From contig NZ_FWZT01000035.1 of the NCBI RefSeq assembly GCF_900177345.1, positions 1 to 55,889 on the forward strand: a DNA stretch of 55,889 nt, in the 5' to 3' direction. Position 1 is the stretch's first letter. The number at the start of each line of letters is the position of its first letter. Source of the stretch: Pseudobacteriovorax antillogorgiicola. Its GTDB lineage: Bacteria > Bdellovibrionota_B > Oligoflexia > Oligoflexales > Oligoflexaceae. A program made the position numbers and the translations under genes. The notes under the pieces are model-generated. The model was given only the letters and a program-made list of their open reading frames with translations, searched no databases and had not been told where the DNA came from. This document shows positions 33,202-41,371 of the stretch, one piece after another.

Positions 33202-33762
33202 TTGGTAGTTGATACTCCAAATCTTAACGAACTCAAGGAAGAAATCACCCGCGACACAGCCAAAGCCCTTTCAAAAGCAGCAGCTGATGCCGCGCTTGCA
33301 GTCAGAGAAGAACTCCCTAAGAAGTTCACCCTCCGCAATGGCTATGTGAAACGAGGCATTCGCTACCGCAAGGCCTATCCTGATCGCCCCTTTGCTGAGG
33401 TCTATTCTCGTGATGCCTTCATGACAAAACAGGAGGATGGTGGAGCGTTCTCCAAAGGTAGCCACCGCTTTGCGATTCCTAAGGGGGTGCGGAGTTCTGA
33501 AAAGTCACTGGTCCCAAGAGCTAAGAAACCGCGCTATATCCTCAATAACAAGGACCGGATCTTCAAATCCTCGAAGAATGATCCAAGGAACCCCAATCCT
33601 GGGACTGAAGGCATCTATATGAGGATCAGGAACAACAAACGTCTGAAGCTTCTCTATCTGCTCACAGGTAAGAAAAGCTACAAGCCTCACTGGGAGTTTG
33701 AGGAGACGGTTGAGAAGGAAGCGATGAAGGGCTTTCGCGAGTATATGGAGTGGGGAGTCTAA
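33202..33762 (+). CDS. Phage tail-completion/minor tail-like protein
   Basis: A 186-residue basic protein whose pattern (VKRGIRYRKA, AEVYSRDAFMTKQEDGG, IPKGVR, GIYMRIRNNKRLKLLYLLTG, then HWEFEE...FREYM) fits the minor tail protein Z / gp10-like families that cap or join phage tails. TTG start after AAGGA. It is 10 kb from the main late operon, so either the structural genes are scattered or this is a relic of another phage; a truncated copy lies just upstream. Confidence 0.55.
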   Translation: MVVDTPNLNELKEEITRDTAKALSKAAADAALAVREELPKKFTLRNGYVKRGIRYRKAYPDRPFAEVYSRDAFMTKQEDGGAFSKGSHRFAIPKGVRSSEKSLVPRAKKPRYILNNKDRIFKSSKNDPRNPNPGTEGIYMRIRNNKRLKLLYLLTGKKSYKPHWEFEETVEKEAMKGFREYMEWGV

Positions 33763-33850
33763 ATTTTGAGGATTCAAAACCTATTGCATCCCTTTCGCAG
33801 AAAGTATAATCATCCTCACTCTAGGCGATCAACCACCACGAGGATTATGG

Positions 33851-34090
33851 ATGGATCTGAAGTATCATGATGAAGTCGCAGTTTTTTCTACCAAGTATTC
33901 ATTAACTAGGCGTGAAAAAGATGTGCTACTACATCTTGTCAATGGGGTGTGCAGCGGAGAGGAAGTTTCTGAAAGCCTTGGTCTTTCGCCGAATACCGTT
34001 AGGATTCATTTTAAGAACTTGTTCTTAAAGCTTGACGTTAATTCTAAGCCCGAGGTTCTTGTCAAGTTTTTGCACTTCGTTGTACGTTAG
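33851..34090 (+). CDS. LuxR-type HTH protein without receiver domain
   Basis: A 79-residue GerE-type DNA-binding domain: 'SLTRREKDVLLHLVNGVCSG' followed by EEVSESLGLSPNTVRIHFKN. There is no N-terminal sensor. GAGGA precedes the ATG. A stand-alone receiver domain is encoded 180 bp downstream, so the two may be halves of one response regulator. Confidence 0.8.
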   Translation: MDLKYHDEVAVFSTKYSLTRREKDVLLHLVNGVCSGEEVSESLGLSPNTVRIHFKNLFLKLDVNSKPEVLVKFLHFVVR

Positions 34091-34267
34091 AACTCACCAT
34101 AACCAAGCCAGATCAGGCCAGCAACCTCACTTCGAAAGCTTGCTTGAGAAGAACCGAGACGAATCATTACCCCGTAAACCTATAATCTCAATGTATGCTA
34201 AAATTCCCAAAGAGTCTAACGTACTACATGAAAACTATATTTAAGAACTCATAAGGAGTCCTCTGCA

Positions 34268-34669
34268 ATGAATTTTCTTGTCGTAGACGATGATGAGGAA
34301 GTTGCGCTAGTCATCTCTGAGATGTTTAGAGATTTAGGTCATGATACATATATTGTTGCCACTGGTATGGAAGCTATCCAGGTTTTAGGGGATGAGTCTT
34401 GTTTCTTTACGGTTGATGCAGTATATACAGACATCATGATGCTTGAAATGAACGGAATTGATCTAGCACATGAAATAGTGGCTATAGATCCACATATGCC
34501 AGTGATAGCTGTCTCAGGGGCTAGCTTAGAATCAATTGAAAAATTCGAATTGAACAACGATTTGTTTTTTCATCTACTGAGAAAACCACTATCAGAAAGT
34601 GACCTGAAAACTTCGATCCAGAAATTAGTGGCCTTTTACCCCTTGACCCAAAAAAAAGATAAACGTTGA
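34268..34669 (+). CDS. Single-domain response regulator (receiver)
   Basis: A 133-residue CheY-like receiver: acidic cluster DDDEE (residues 7-11), phosphoacceptor D in VYTDIMM, switch Ser in VSGAS and Lys in RKPL. No output domain. AAGGAG precedes the ATG. It could take phosphate from a host kinase and pass a signal to the neighbouring HTH protein or to the chemotaxis system (a chemoreceptor is encoded 7 kb away). Confidence 0.85.
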   Translation: MNFLVVDDDEEVALVISEMFRDLGHDTYIVATGMEAIQVLGDESCFFTVDAVYTDIMMLEMNGIDLAHEIVAIDPHMPVIAVSGASLESIEKFELNNDLFFHLLRKPLSESDLKTSIQKLVAFYPLTQKKDKR

Positions 34670-35074
34670 GATCAGTAGTCTATTAGGTGGAGATTGACGA
34701 TGTAGAGAGTGGCTTTTTGGAGCGTCAATACCCTCTTTAAGGCTAGTTGCTACCTCAAGTGACCTACTGAGCGACTCAGAGCGTCGGTGACTTTAGAAAC
34801 CTACTAAGTTAGCTTGACCATTCAAACCGGTACTACGTCTAGTGCCCGATGAGCTAATCTCCTCGACATCACCGTCATCTCCTGACCTAGCATTGGTTTA
34901 GAAAAGTTATCCCTAGTTACTCTCAATCAAAAGATAGTCAATATAATCAGTTGCATGCCAAATTCTCACCATAATGGTTTGTTTTTGAGACATACCAAAT
35001 TCCCCTAATTGCTCTCGTAGCTTGATTCTATTATGCCTCGTTTAGAAATTCTGGTTCTACTTAACGAGGATAAG
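34670..35074. other. Intergenic, no gene seen
   Basis: No supported gene or RNA. Stops occur in all frames. Confidence 0.4.
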
Positions 35075-36466
35075 ATGTCCAAGTCTCTCATACTGCTAGG
35101 AAGCATGTTGTTTAGTGGGTCCTTGATGGCTTCAGTTGGCACCATCAGTAGCGAGCTTCGCTGTACGGCCTTTGCGGTCTCTAACAACGAAGTCATGACA
35201 GCAAAGCACTGCTGGAGCCCAGACGTTGGTGGGGTCTTCACCTACGACGAATACGAACATCGTATTGTGGGAGTTACAGAAGATTACCCGGAGTCTGATG
35301 TAGTGCGGCTTGAGGTCGATGGCTACATCTGGGAGTACCTAGAGCTCGAAACTGAAGTTCTGACTGTAGATAATCAAATCTCTATGATTGATCGGCATGG
35401 CAATGTTCAACAGTCAGAGAAATACGGTTTCCTTAATGTTGATGTAGATGGTGAGGTCACCGTTCAGGATGGTGTCTTTGCTCACGGTATTCCAGCCGTT
35501 CCTGGCAATAGTGGATCTCCCATTTTGAAGGACGGAAAAGTTGTAGGCGTTCACCTTGGCAAGGTCGGGCAGGGCATGTTTTATGCTGCCGATGTGTCAA
35601 CGCTTGGGTATGTGGAACATAAGTTTGCTGCTGATAAGCAGGCGATTCAGGTGATTCCCTTCATACTTAAAGCCGGTAGGGCATGTTATTCAGCCCCGCA
35701 ATGTTGGGGAGCTGTCGCTGGCGCAGCGGGCTATATTGCTGGTTTAACGAATACAATGATTGATAACTATCAGCAAACACAAAGAGAGCTAATTCTTCAG
35801 CAAATGAAGAATGAGGAAGGTCAAAAAAATAGGGATCACGAACTTTTGAAACTTGAGAAACAACACGGTTACGATCTCCAAAAAGAGATTTTAAAGGCTC
35901 AGTTGGCTCAGAAAAACGGTAAAGGTAAAGATAAGGCAGATATTAAGCTCGATAAGCCGATACCAGGGCAAAATGGTCACACAATTTTTATCGTGCCTCG
36001 CGGTGGTGGCAGTGCAGGTAATGAACCTATTGGACCTATTAATGGCGGGCCCGGGACGATCGTCTACGAATGCGGATCTCAAAGATCAATTTGGAATGGT
36101 AAGAATCCAACAGTCTACTACGACCGCGATTGGTGTGTAGTGATTCACGGCGAATCCGAATACTCATTAAGCAATGACGAATTTCTAGCATCTCTGATGG
36201 GCGGCTCTATTATGAAAATATGGGGCGATAATTGGCGTGTGCATGGGATACCAGTTGTACCTGGTCAGCAAGAATGGCCTAAAATCGAGGCTTATCTGAG
36301 AAAGGCAGGTTTATACAAATACAATCTAAAAAGATTGAGAGCGAAAATTTTAGAACATCAGGGTCAAGTAGTTCAGGAATATTATAGACCCACGCCCCCT
36401 GGCAGTGGCGGTGGTATCGTTTCACCGCCGCCCAATCCAGACCCTGGAAAAGTAGCTATTCCATAG
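35075..36466 (+). CDS. Exported trypsin-like serine protease with C-terminal extension
   Basis: A 463-residue protein with a signal peptide (MSKSLILLGSMLFSGSLMA). Residues ~20-185 form a chymotrypsin-fold protease: His in TAKHCWS, Asp in ESDVVRLEV, Ser in PGNSGSPI. Then come a Cys-flanked hydrophobic segment (CYSAPQCWGAVAGAAGYIAG), a Gln/Glu-rich helix, and a ~150-residue C-terminal domain with Gly/Pro-rich linkers and a proline-rich end. ATG 35075 is chosen because the signal peptide starts there. Secreted to periplasm or surface. Followed 14 bp later by a small membrane protein. Confidence 0.8.
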   Translation: MSKSLILLGSMLFSGSLMASVGTISSELRCTAFAVSNNEVMTAKHCWSPDVGGVFTYDEYEHRIVGVTEDYPESDVVRLEVDGYIWEYLELETEVLTVDNQISMIDRHGNVQQSEKYGFLNVDVDGEVTVQDGVFAHGIPAVPGNSGSPILKDGKVVGVHLGKVGQGMFYAADVSTLGYVEHKFAADKQAIQVIPFILKAGRACYSAPQCWGAVAGAAGYIAGLTNTMIDNYQQTQRELILQQMKNEEGQKNRDHELLKLEKQHGYDLQKEILKAQLAQKNGKGKDKADIKLDKPIPGQNGHTIFIVPRGGGSAGNEPIGPINGGPGTIVYECGSQRSIWNGKNPTVYYDRDWCVVIHGESEYSLSNDEFLASLMGGSIMKIWGDNWRVHGIPVVPGQQEWPKIEAYLRKAGLYKYNLKRLRAKILEHQGQVVQEYYRPTPPGSGGGIVSPPPNPDPGKVAIP

Positions 36467-36480
36467 GAGATTCTTAAGAA

Positions 36481-36735
36481 GTGAAAAAGAACCGTAAGAA
36501 GATCAGAAAAGTATACATCGAAGGGCCGATCTACATCATCGGCTTTGGATTGATTTTTTCATTGTTTTCAGACGCCTATTCATGGTTTGAGAGCCTTACA
36601 TCTTCGTTGCTAGTCATTCTTGGCTTGTTTATTGGCTACACAGGACGCGATATAGAGGTTCTCGATGGCGATACCGATCCAGTCTTGGGCGATCTGTTCA
36701 AGAAAGGCGAAACAGTTCCTGAAGAGTCCAGATAG
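36481..36735 (+). CDS. Small membrane protein
   Basis: An 84-residue protein with a basic N-terminus and two hydrophobic segments (about residues 13-28 and 38-55), then an acidic tail. Starts with GTG; AGGAG lies 10 bases upstream. In operon with the exported protease, perhaps as an anchor or immunity partner. Confidence 0.55.
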   Translation: MKKNRKKIRKVYIEGPIYIIGFGLIFSLFSDAYSWFESLTSSLLVILGLFIGYTGRDIEVLDGDTDPVLGDLFKKGETVPEESR

Positions 36736-36775
36736 ACCATGATAGAATAGTTCAAAAAAGCACTTAGAGGTCTAG

Positions 36776-37735
36776 GTGAAACTATTCAATCGCTTCCTAA
36801 CAAAATTCTCAAAAGACACCGCTCCCGGCCAAGACTCTCTAGATGAGAGCGATGGCGAGGAGCTTCTTCTTTTCTATCTCCGCACCAAGAGCGGTTTCGC
36901 TTCTGCAAGAAAATATGTAACCGCTCTTGATAGACCACGCCTTGTCGCTATTCAGTTCCTAGTTATTCCAGGGGCGCCATATGCCTCTATAGTTTTCGAT
37001 CGTGCGATTCTTCTGATCGGCAAGCTTGATGAGCAGGCGAGACGTCACTACAAAGAACTTAGGTTTGCAGACGCCTCTGACGGAGAGAGCTTCATGAGTT
37101 CCCTAGAGGTCTTTATCGAAGTCATTGGGTGGACTGATGAGAAGTTACCTAGTGAGCACGAAAAGGCTCTTTTATATCGAGCATGGAGGGCCCACAGAAA
37201 AATGGGACGGGTTAGTTTACGTCGTCCCATTGATGATCTAGATGGCAAGAACCGCATCTTAAGCTTTGGTAGCCCTGGCATGTTCCCATTCACATTTTCG
37301 GAACTCAAGAAGCAGTTTGACCTAGAAAAACGGTGGTTCATTGCTGGTCGCTATCTGATGTTTACTTTTGCAGCCCAGAAGGATGGAAAGGTCTTATACT
37401 ACACTGTACTTACGATCACCGGAAATGACCTGTTCGTGCTGAACTGCTTTAGCAACGATCGAGAAGTAATGGTTCATCGGGGTATTCTAAACGATATTTT
37501 CGAGAGCTTGACCCCAAATGGGTTCAAAAAGATATCTGATTACATGGTGCACTACGGTCGAAAGTTTCAGCTTTCTGGGCCTGAGAAGGCTTATTTGGTA
37601 AGCTACGTGGGAGATCTTTTCGATGTGGCCCGTGACGACCTTCTACTGAATCAAGCCAATAAAGCTGATGAATCGATGCTAGAAGAGTTGCGAGGGCTTC
37701 AGAAGGAAACCTCTTGGGAGCCGCTTATAGGATAG
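36776..37735 (+). CDS. Soluble protein of unknown function
   Basis: A 319-residue protein with no signal peptide, GTG start. Mixed alpha/beta, rich in aromatic residues in the second half (RWFIAGRYLMFTFAAQKDGK region). No family recognised. Same strand and close spacing as the two preceding genes, so probably the same operon. Confidence 0.55.
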   Translation: MKLFNRFLTKFSKDTAPGQDSLDESDGEELLLFYLRTKSGFASARKYVTALDRPRLVAIQFLVIPGAPYASIVFDRAILLIGKLDEQARRHYKELRFADASDGESFMSSLEVFIEVIGWTDEKLPSEHEKALLYRAWRAHRKMGRVSLRRPIDDLDGKNRILSFGSPGMFPFTFSELKKQFDLEKRWFIAGRYLMFTFAAQKDGKVLYYTVLTITGNDLFVLNCFSNDREVMVHRGILNDIFESLTPNGFKKISDYMVHYGRKFQLSGPEKAYLVSYVGDLFDVARDDLLLNQANKADESMLEELRGLQKETSWEPLIG

Positions 37736-38027
37736 GGTGCTCCATAGTTGAAAGGTTTCCCCTCAGGAAGGTTGAGATTTAGCGAAGTACTTATGAAGTG
37801 AAGCTTTGGTTCGTTGCATACAATCCAAATCAGTAGTTTCTCAATTCTTGAATTTACGTTTCTAGCCATTCCGTTGACCCCCCTAAAACTTATAAGGGTG
37901 CTTACTTGGCATCTTATTGCAGTACATCTGAAACAACACGCCAAAACCTCCCCATAACAACCCACCGAACCCCCTAGGATCAACTAGCCCTCAAGCCAGT
38001 CTCCACCGGCCTTTCACGACAAAAGCC
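37736..38027. other. Gap before kfrA
   Basis: A minus-strand frame from ATG 37869 to 37699 (56 codons, preceded by AGGGGGG) overlaps the end of the upstream gene; I do not accept it as a gene without a homologue. Otherwise nothing is seen. Confidence 0.35.
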
Positions 38028-38072
38028 TTGACAATTCTGCATACTTATATCATAACATAACGTATCGTTATG
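38028..38072 (+). promoter_or_regulatory. kfrA promoter with palindromic operator
   Basis: TTGACA (38028-38033), 17-bp spacer, CATAAC (38051-38056). CATAACG-TAT-CGTTATG (38056-38072) covers the start region and is preceded by another CATAAC. KfrA proteins repress their own promoter, so this is the likely operator. Confidence 0.6.
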
Positions 38073-38096
38073 AAACATTATTGAGTTACGTTACAT

Positions 38097-38735
38097 ATGA
38101 GAACCGGAATCAGCTTTGAAGACGTGGCAGCCGTCGCAGCTCAATTACGCAACAAGGGCATCAACCCAACCGTGAGACTGGTCAGAGCCGAGCTCGGCAC
38201 CGGATCTTTTGGGACAATCACCGCCCACCTCAACGCCTGGCGTCACGGCGAAGACAACAAGGCCGACGCCAGCTATGTGGATACGCTCTCGGCGGGTCTT
38301 AAAAATGCCATCGCCAACGAGATCAAAGTCGCACTGGCGAAAGCCAAGGAAGATCTAAAAGCCCGGATCGAAGAACTCGAAAGCCATCTCGAACAATCAG
38401 CGGATGAAATCTCGCGCCTTGAAGATGAGCTTGATGGGGAAAAGAGAAAGCGCGGCGAGCTTGAAGTGGGGCTTAAAACCACCCAAGGGCAGCTCACAGC
38501 CCAGCAAGAGGAAAACCATAAGCTCCGCGATCGCATCGAAACGGCTACCGATGTCGCATCATCAGCAAAGATCGAAGCAGCAGAATCAAATGCTAGGTTC
38601 GAGACGCTTAAGGAGAATCATGATCGCTTATTAACGGAGAATGGCGAGCTGAAGGGTGAAGTCAAGGAGTTAGCCAAGGATGTATCGCGCCTTGAGCGAG
38701 AAAAGGCTGTGGTTGAGGCTAGTGCTAGAAGCTAA
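38097..38735 (+). CDS. kfrA: KfrA-like plasmid protein
   Basis: A 212-residue protein with the KfrA N-terminal DNA-binding domain (residues 5-55: VAAVAAQLRNKGINPTVRLV, then LGTGSFGTITAHLNAW) and a long charged coiled coil (60-212). KfrA acts as an autorepressor and builds filamentous structures that aid plasmid stability. The Ala/Glu-rich, GC-richer codon use differs from its AT-rich surroundings. Confidence 0.85.
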   Translation: MRTGISFEDVAAVAAQLRNKGINPTVRLVRAELGTGSFGTITAHLNAWRHGEDNKADASYVDTLSAGLKNAIANEIKVALAKAKEDLKARIEELESHLEQSADEISRLEDELDGEKRKRGELEVGLKTTQGQLTAQQEENHKLRDRIETATDVASSAKIEAAESNARFETLKENHDRLLTENGELKGEVKELAKDVSRLEREKAVVEASARS

Positions 38736-38997
38736 CCGGGCTCTAAGATGCATAATTCATCTTTGCACTTAATCCTGATAATTTTGATCGAGAGTTTCGA
38801 TTGTAACTCACAGTCAAAAGTCCAATAGATTAAATGATTAAAGACCTAATCATATGCCATATTTGCTTGTGAGGGAAATATCTCAAACCAACTCTCGAAT
38901 TTCCTTGCCTTGCTCGTCCCTTTAGATTAGAAAGCCTTCACCTGCCCATTCTGACGGGTAACAGCAATGTATTTCTTAGATCCAAAAAGGAATGATA

Positions 38998-40782
38998 ATG
39001 AAACGAGCTATGGCAAGCGCACTTGCTTATCTTATTTTCTTTGAGCCAGTTGTTCGGGCTGCACCAAATTTTAGACTAGCAGAGGAAAAACTTAAAAAGT
39101 TTAATCTTGGGGATCTTGATATTCATAGAAAACTGAACGTGCCAGGCGATAAGAGCCTGCGTATCGAAGGTTCATTCATCGGCACAAAGTCTTCAGGCAT
39201 TGGCGGAGGACGAGGGCAACCCAATATCATCAATATCGGCGGTGGCTTTCCATCTGATGGACTCCCTGATTGGAGAAAACAGCCAAAGATATACAATAAA
39301 GGCTATAATCTAGGGAAAAGTGTGCTGGACGCCCTATACGAGGGGAAAGATCCTACTATCGCTTGTAATGCTCGACTAAAAGCAGTGGACCCCAAGAGAT
39401 TTGAAAGGCTCGAATGGGAACTAGGAAAGAGTCTTCCAACTGTTGCTCCTTCACAACTTCCACTTGCTAGTTTAGGGTTGACGGCAGTAAAAGCTCCAGT
39501 GATGCGAGATGTAGGACAATGCTCAAACACTCACAAGAATGCTTGCCAAGAACTTCTCCAGAAGTCCTTGAACAACCCAAAGCAGATGGCTCTCCACTCA
39601 AAGTGCGATTCGAGAACAGTATCAAAGTTTGATAAACTGGTCGAAAAGTACGGCAAGGAAGTCGACGTATCCGACAAGATTGAATATCTTGAGCCATACA
39701 TTCAGGACAATATAGAAGAGTACAATGATCTTGTAATTGATTCAGAAGGCAAGTTTCATTCCTATGAGACCTGTGATAATCAGTTAGAAATGACTAGGGA
39801 TCTCATCGACGCTTTAGATGGAAATCCCAGCGCAAAGCTGGCTGATGTCGACTCCGACAAACTTTTGAGTATGCTCAAAGAGGTAAACCCCTCAGCCCAC
39901 GAAGCCGTTTCTTGTCTTTCAAATCAGGATGGAAATCAGCCAATCGACTTAAAAGGCCACAAGGAGCCGACGGGTAGTATTACAGGCTCTTTGACTGGGA
40001 TCGTCTATAGAGAAGACCACAAGAAAGAGGGCGGAATTTTCGCTGCCGGCGCAGCTTTTTGTGCTGCCAATGCAACTGCGTGCCTTGCGGCAGGAACTGC
40101 CATTGCTACCGCTTTGATTGGTGGGGCCACTCATATTTGGGGGGTTTATGTTAACAGAAACGAGGCACGAGCTGACCGAGAAATGCGTGACCAGCAGTTT
40201 CGATTTTCGAACGGGCTGGACTCAATCTACGGAAATAAGAAAGACTTGAACAAAGCATCTGATAACAAAACATCTGATAACAAAACATCTGATAACAAAA
40301 CATCTGATAACAAAACATCTGATAACAAAACATCTGATAACAAAACATCTGACAAGAAGGCTAATAATCCTACCGATACCAAAGACACAACCGTTATAAC
40401 GTTCGATCATCCCGATTACAGCAAACCGAGCGATGATACAGCCGTTAATTTGCGACAGCCAAAAATTAATCCCGCTGATCCTGGATATGATCCTCAGAAT
40501 GATCGACCAATTAATAATAACCCGAACAACCTGCACTTTGCTAAAGGCACTACGAAAAAGGTTTGTGAAAGCGTCTACAGTGATTACTCAAACTCTAAAT
40601 TCAAAGACATAAACATAGGCATAAGCGCTGTGGGACTTAAAAACGCGACTTTTAATAAAGAGTATTACCGCTCTATTGGGTTAGAGTCTGCCCCCGATGA
40701 TTTCAAGTCTAATAGCTTTAAGTCTAAAAAATCATTCAACAATAAAAGTGCCTGTAAAAAGATAAGGACAACTCGTGGATAA
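38998..40782 (+). CDS. Large exported protein with SDNKT repeats
   Basis: A 594-residue protein with a signal peptide (MKRAMASALAYLIFFEPVVRA). The mature part has many Cys, a Gly-rich stretch, a Cys/Ala-rich hydrophobic segment (FCAANATACLAAGTAIATAL), a charged helix, then a low-complexity linker of six exact SDNKT pentapeptides plus a variant, and a basic C-terminus. The hydrophobic segment and following helix recall those of the exported protease at 35075. No family recognised. Surface or periplasmic. Confidence 0.65.
   Translation: MKRAMASALAYLIFFEPVVRAAPNFRLAEEKLKKFNLGDLDIHRKLNVPGDKSLRIEGSFIGTKSSGIGGGRGQPNIINIGGGFPSDGLPDWRKQPKIYNKGYNLGKSVLDALYEGKDPTIACNARLKAVDPKRFERLEWELGKSLPTVAPSQLPLASLGLTAVKAPVMRDVGQCSNTHKNACQELLQKSLNNPKQMALHSKCDSRTVSKFDKLVEKYGKEVDVSDKIEYLEPYIQDNIEEYNDLVIDSEGKFHSYETCDNQLEMTRDLIDALDGNPSAKLADVDSDKLLSMLKEVNPSAHEAVSCLSNQDGNQPIDLKGHKEPTGSITGSLTGIVYREDHKKEGGIFAAGAAFCAANATACLAAGTAIATALIGGATHIWGVYVNRNEARADREMRDQQFRFSNGLDSIYGNKKDLNKASDNKTSDNKTSDNKTSDNKTSDNKTSDNKTSDKKANNPTDTKDTTVITFDHPDYSKPSDDTAVNLRQPKINPADPGYDPQNDRPINNNPNNLHFAKGTTKKVCESVYSDYSNSKFKDINIGISAVGLKNATFNKEYYRSIGLESAPDDFKSNSFKSKKSFNNKSACKKIRTTRG
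40256..40360 (+). repeat. 15-bp tandem repeat (CATCTGATAACAAAA)
   Basis: Six exact in-frame copies from 40256 to 40345 and a seventh degenerate copy to 40360, encoding SDNKT. The copies are identical at DNA level, so copy number may vary by slippage without a frameshift. Confidence 0.95.
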
Positions 40783-40975
40783 AGCGATTGTTTTAATTGG
40801 CGTACTTGTTGCGACAAACATAATATTGGTCTCTTGTCTTATTGGCAAGAATATGGAAATTGCTTCTCTGGAAGCTGACAAGTCTCAGCTAGAGCAGGAG
40901 TCTCTTTGGGAGAAGGGGTATGATTCAAAGTACGGCATCAAGCCAGGCTGTGATGGAAAAGGTAACTGCAAGTAG
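40775..40975 (+). CDS. Small lipoprotein-like membrane protein
   Basis: A 66-residue protein, GTG start overlapping the previous gene by eight bases. One hydrophobic N-terminal segment ending in LVSC, a possible lipobox, then a helical charged part and two C-terminal Cys. Probably co-expressed with the exported repeat protein. Confidence 0.55.
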   Translation: MDKAIVLIGVLVATNIILVSCLIGKNMEIASLEADKSQLEQESLWEKGYDSKYGIKPGCDGKGNCK

Positions 40976-40985
40976 ATAGTTTACG

Positions 40986-41012
40986 CTCGATGGGAACTTC
41001 CCATCGAGTTTT
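40986..41012 (+). terminator. Rho-independent terminator
   Basis: CTCGATGGGAA-C-TTCCCATCGAG followed by TTTT, 11 bases after the preceding stop codon. Ends the 38998-40975 operon. Confidence 0.85.
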
Positions 41013-41371
41013 CTTTCCAGGTTAATTTTGTATCGAAACTTCACTCCCACTACTCCCCCAAAACCTCCACATCAATAGCTTCAAGAAGCTGACGCAACTC
41101 TTTCTCTCCAAGGTCACGAAGCTTGTGATCCTAAAATAGAATATGGATTTTGTTGGACAGGATTGTCTATGACAATCAAAAATGACGTCTGATACTGTTA
41201 GCGAATGATATTCTACCTGTTGCTACCCGTTCAATGTCGCTTTCTTAGTGATAGAGGCAATTTGAGCTGAGGAATCCCTGTTGAATCTGTACACAGCTAG
41301 CTTCTTTCTCTAACAAGGCTTTGGCAGGCTGGCAGGCTGGGGTGATCTACTACCCCCCCGCATCAACAGCA
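41013..41371. other. Intergenic between operons
   Basis: No supported gene. It contains a short direct repeat (TGGCAGGCTGGCAGGCTGGG near 41322-41341). Confidence 0.4.

Noticed and set aside
34268-34669. Receiver protein as part of a toxin-antitoxin pair with the small HTH gene
   Set aside because: The full receiver catalytic set (acidic cluster, phospho-Asp, Ser, Lys) is present, which is not a toxin feature.
37699-37983. Minus-strand frame of 94 codons
   Set aside because: It overlaps the end of the plus-strand gene, the N-terminal part is compositionally unlikely, and only an internal ATG has a ribosome site. No family recognised.
40256-40360. Tandem repeat as CRISPR or centromere array
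   Set aside because: The repeats are contiguous 15-mers in frame within an exported protein.
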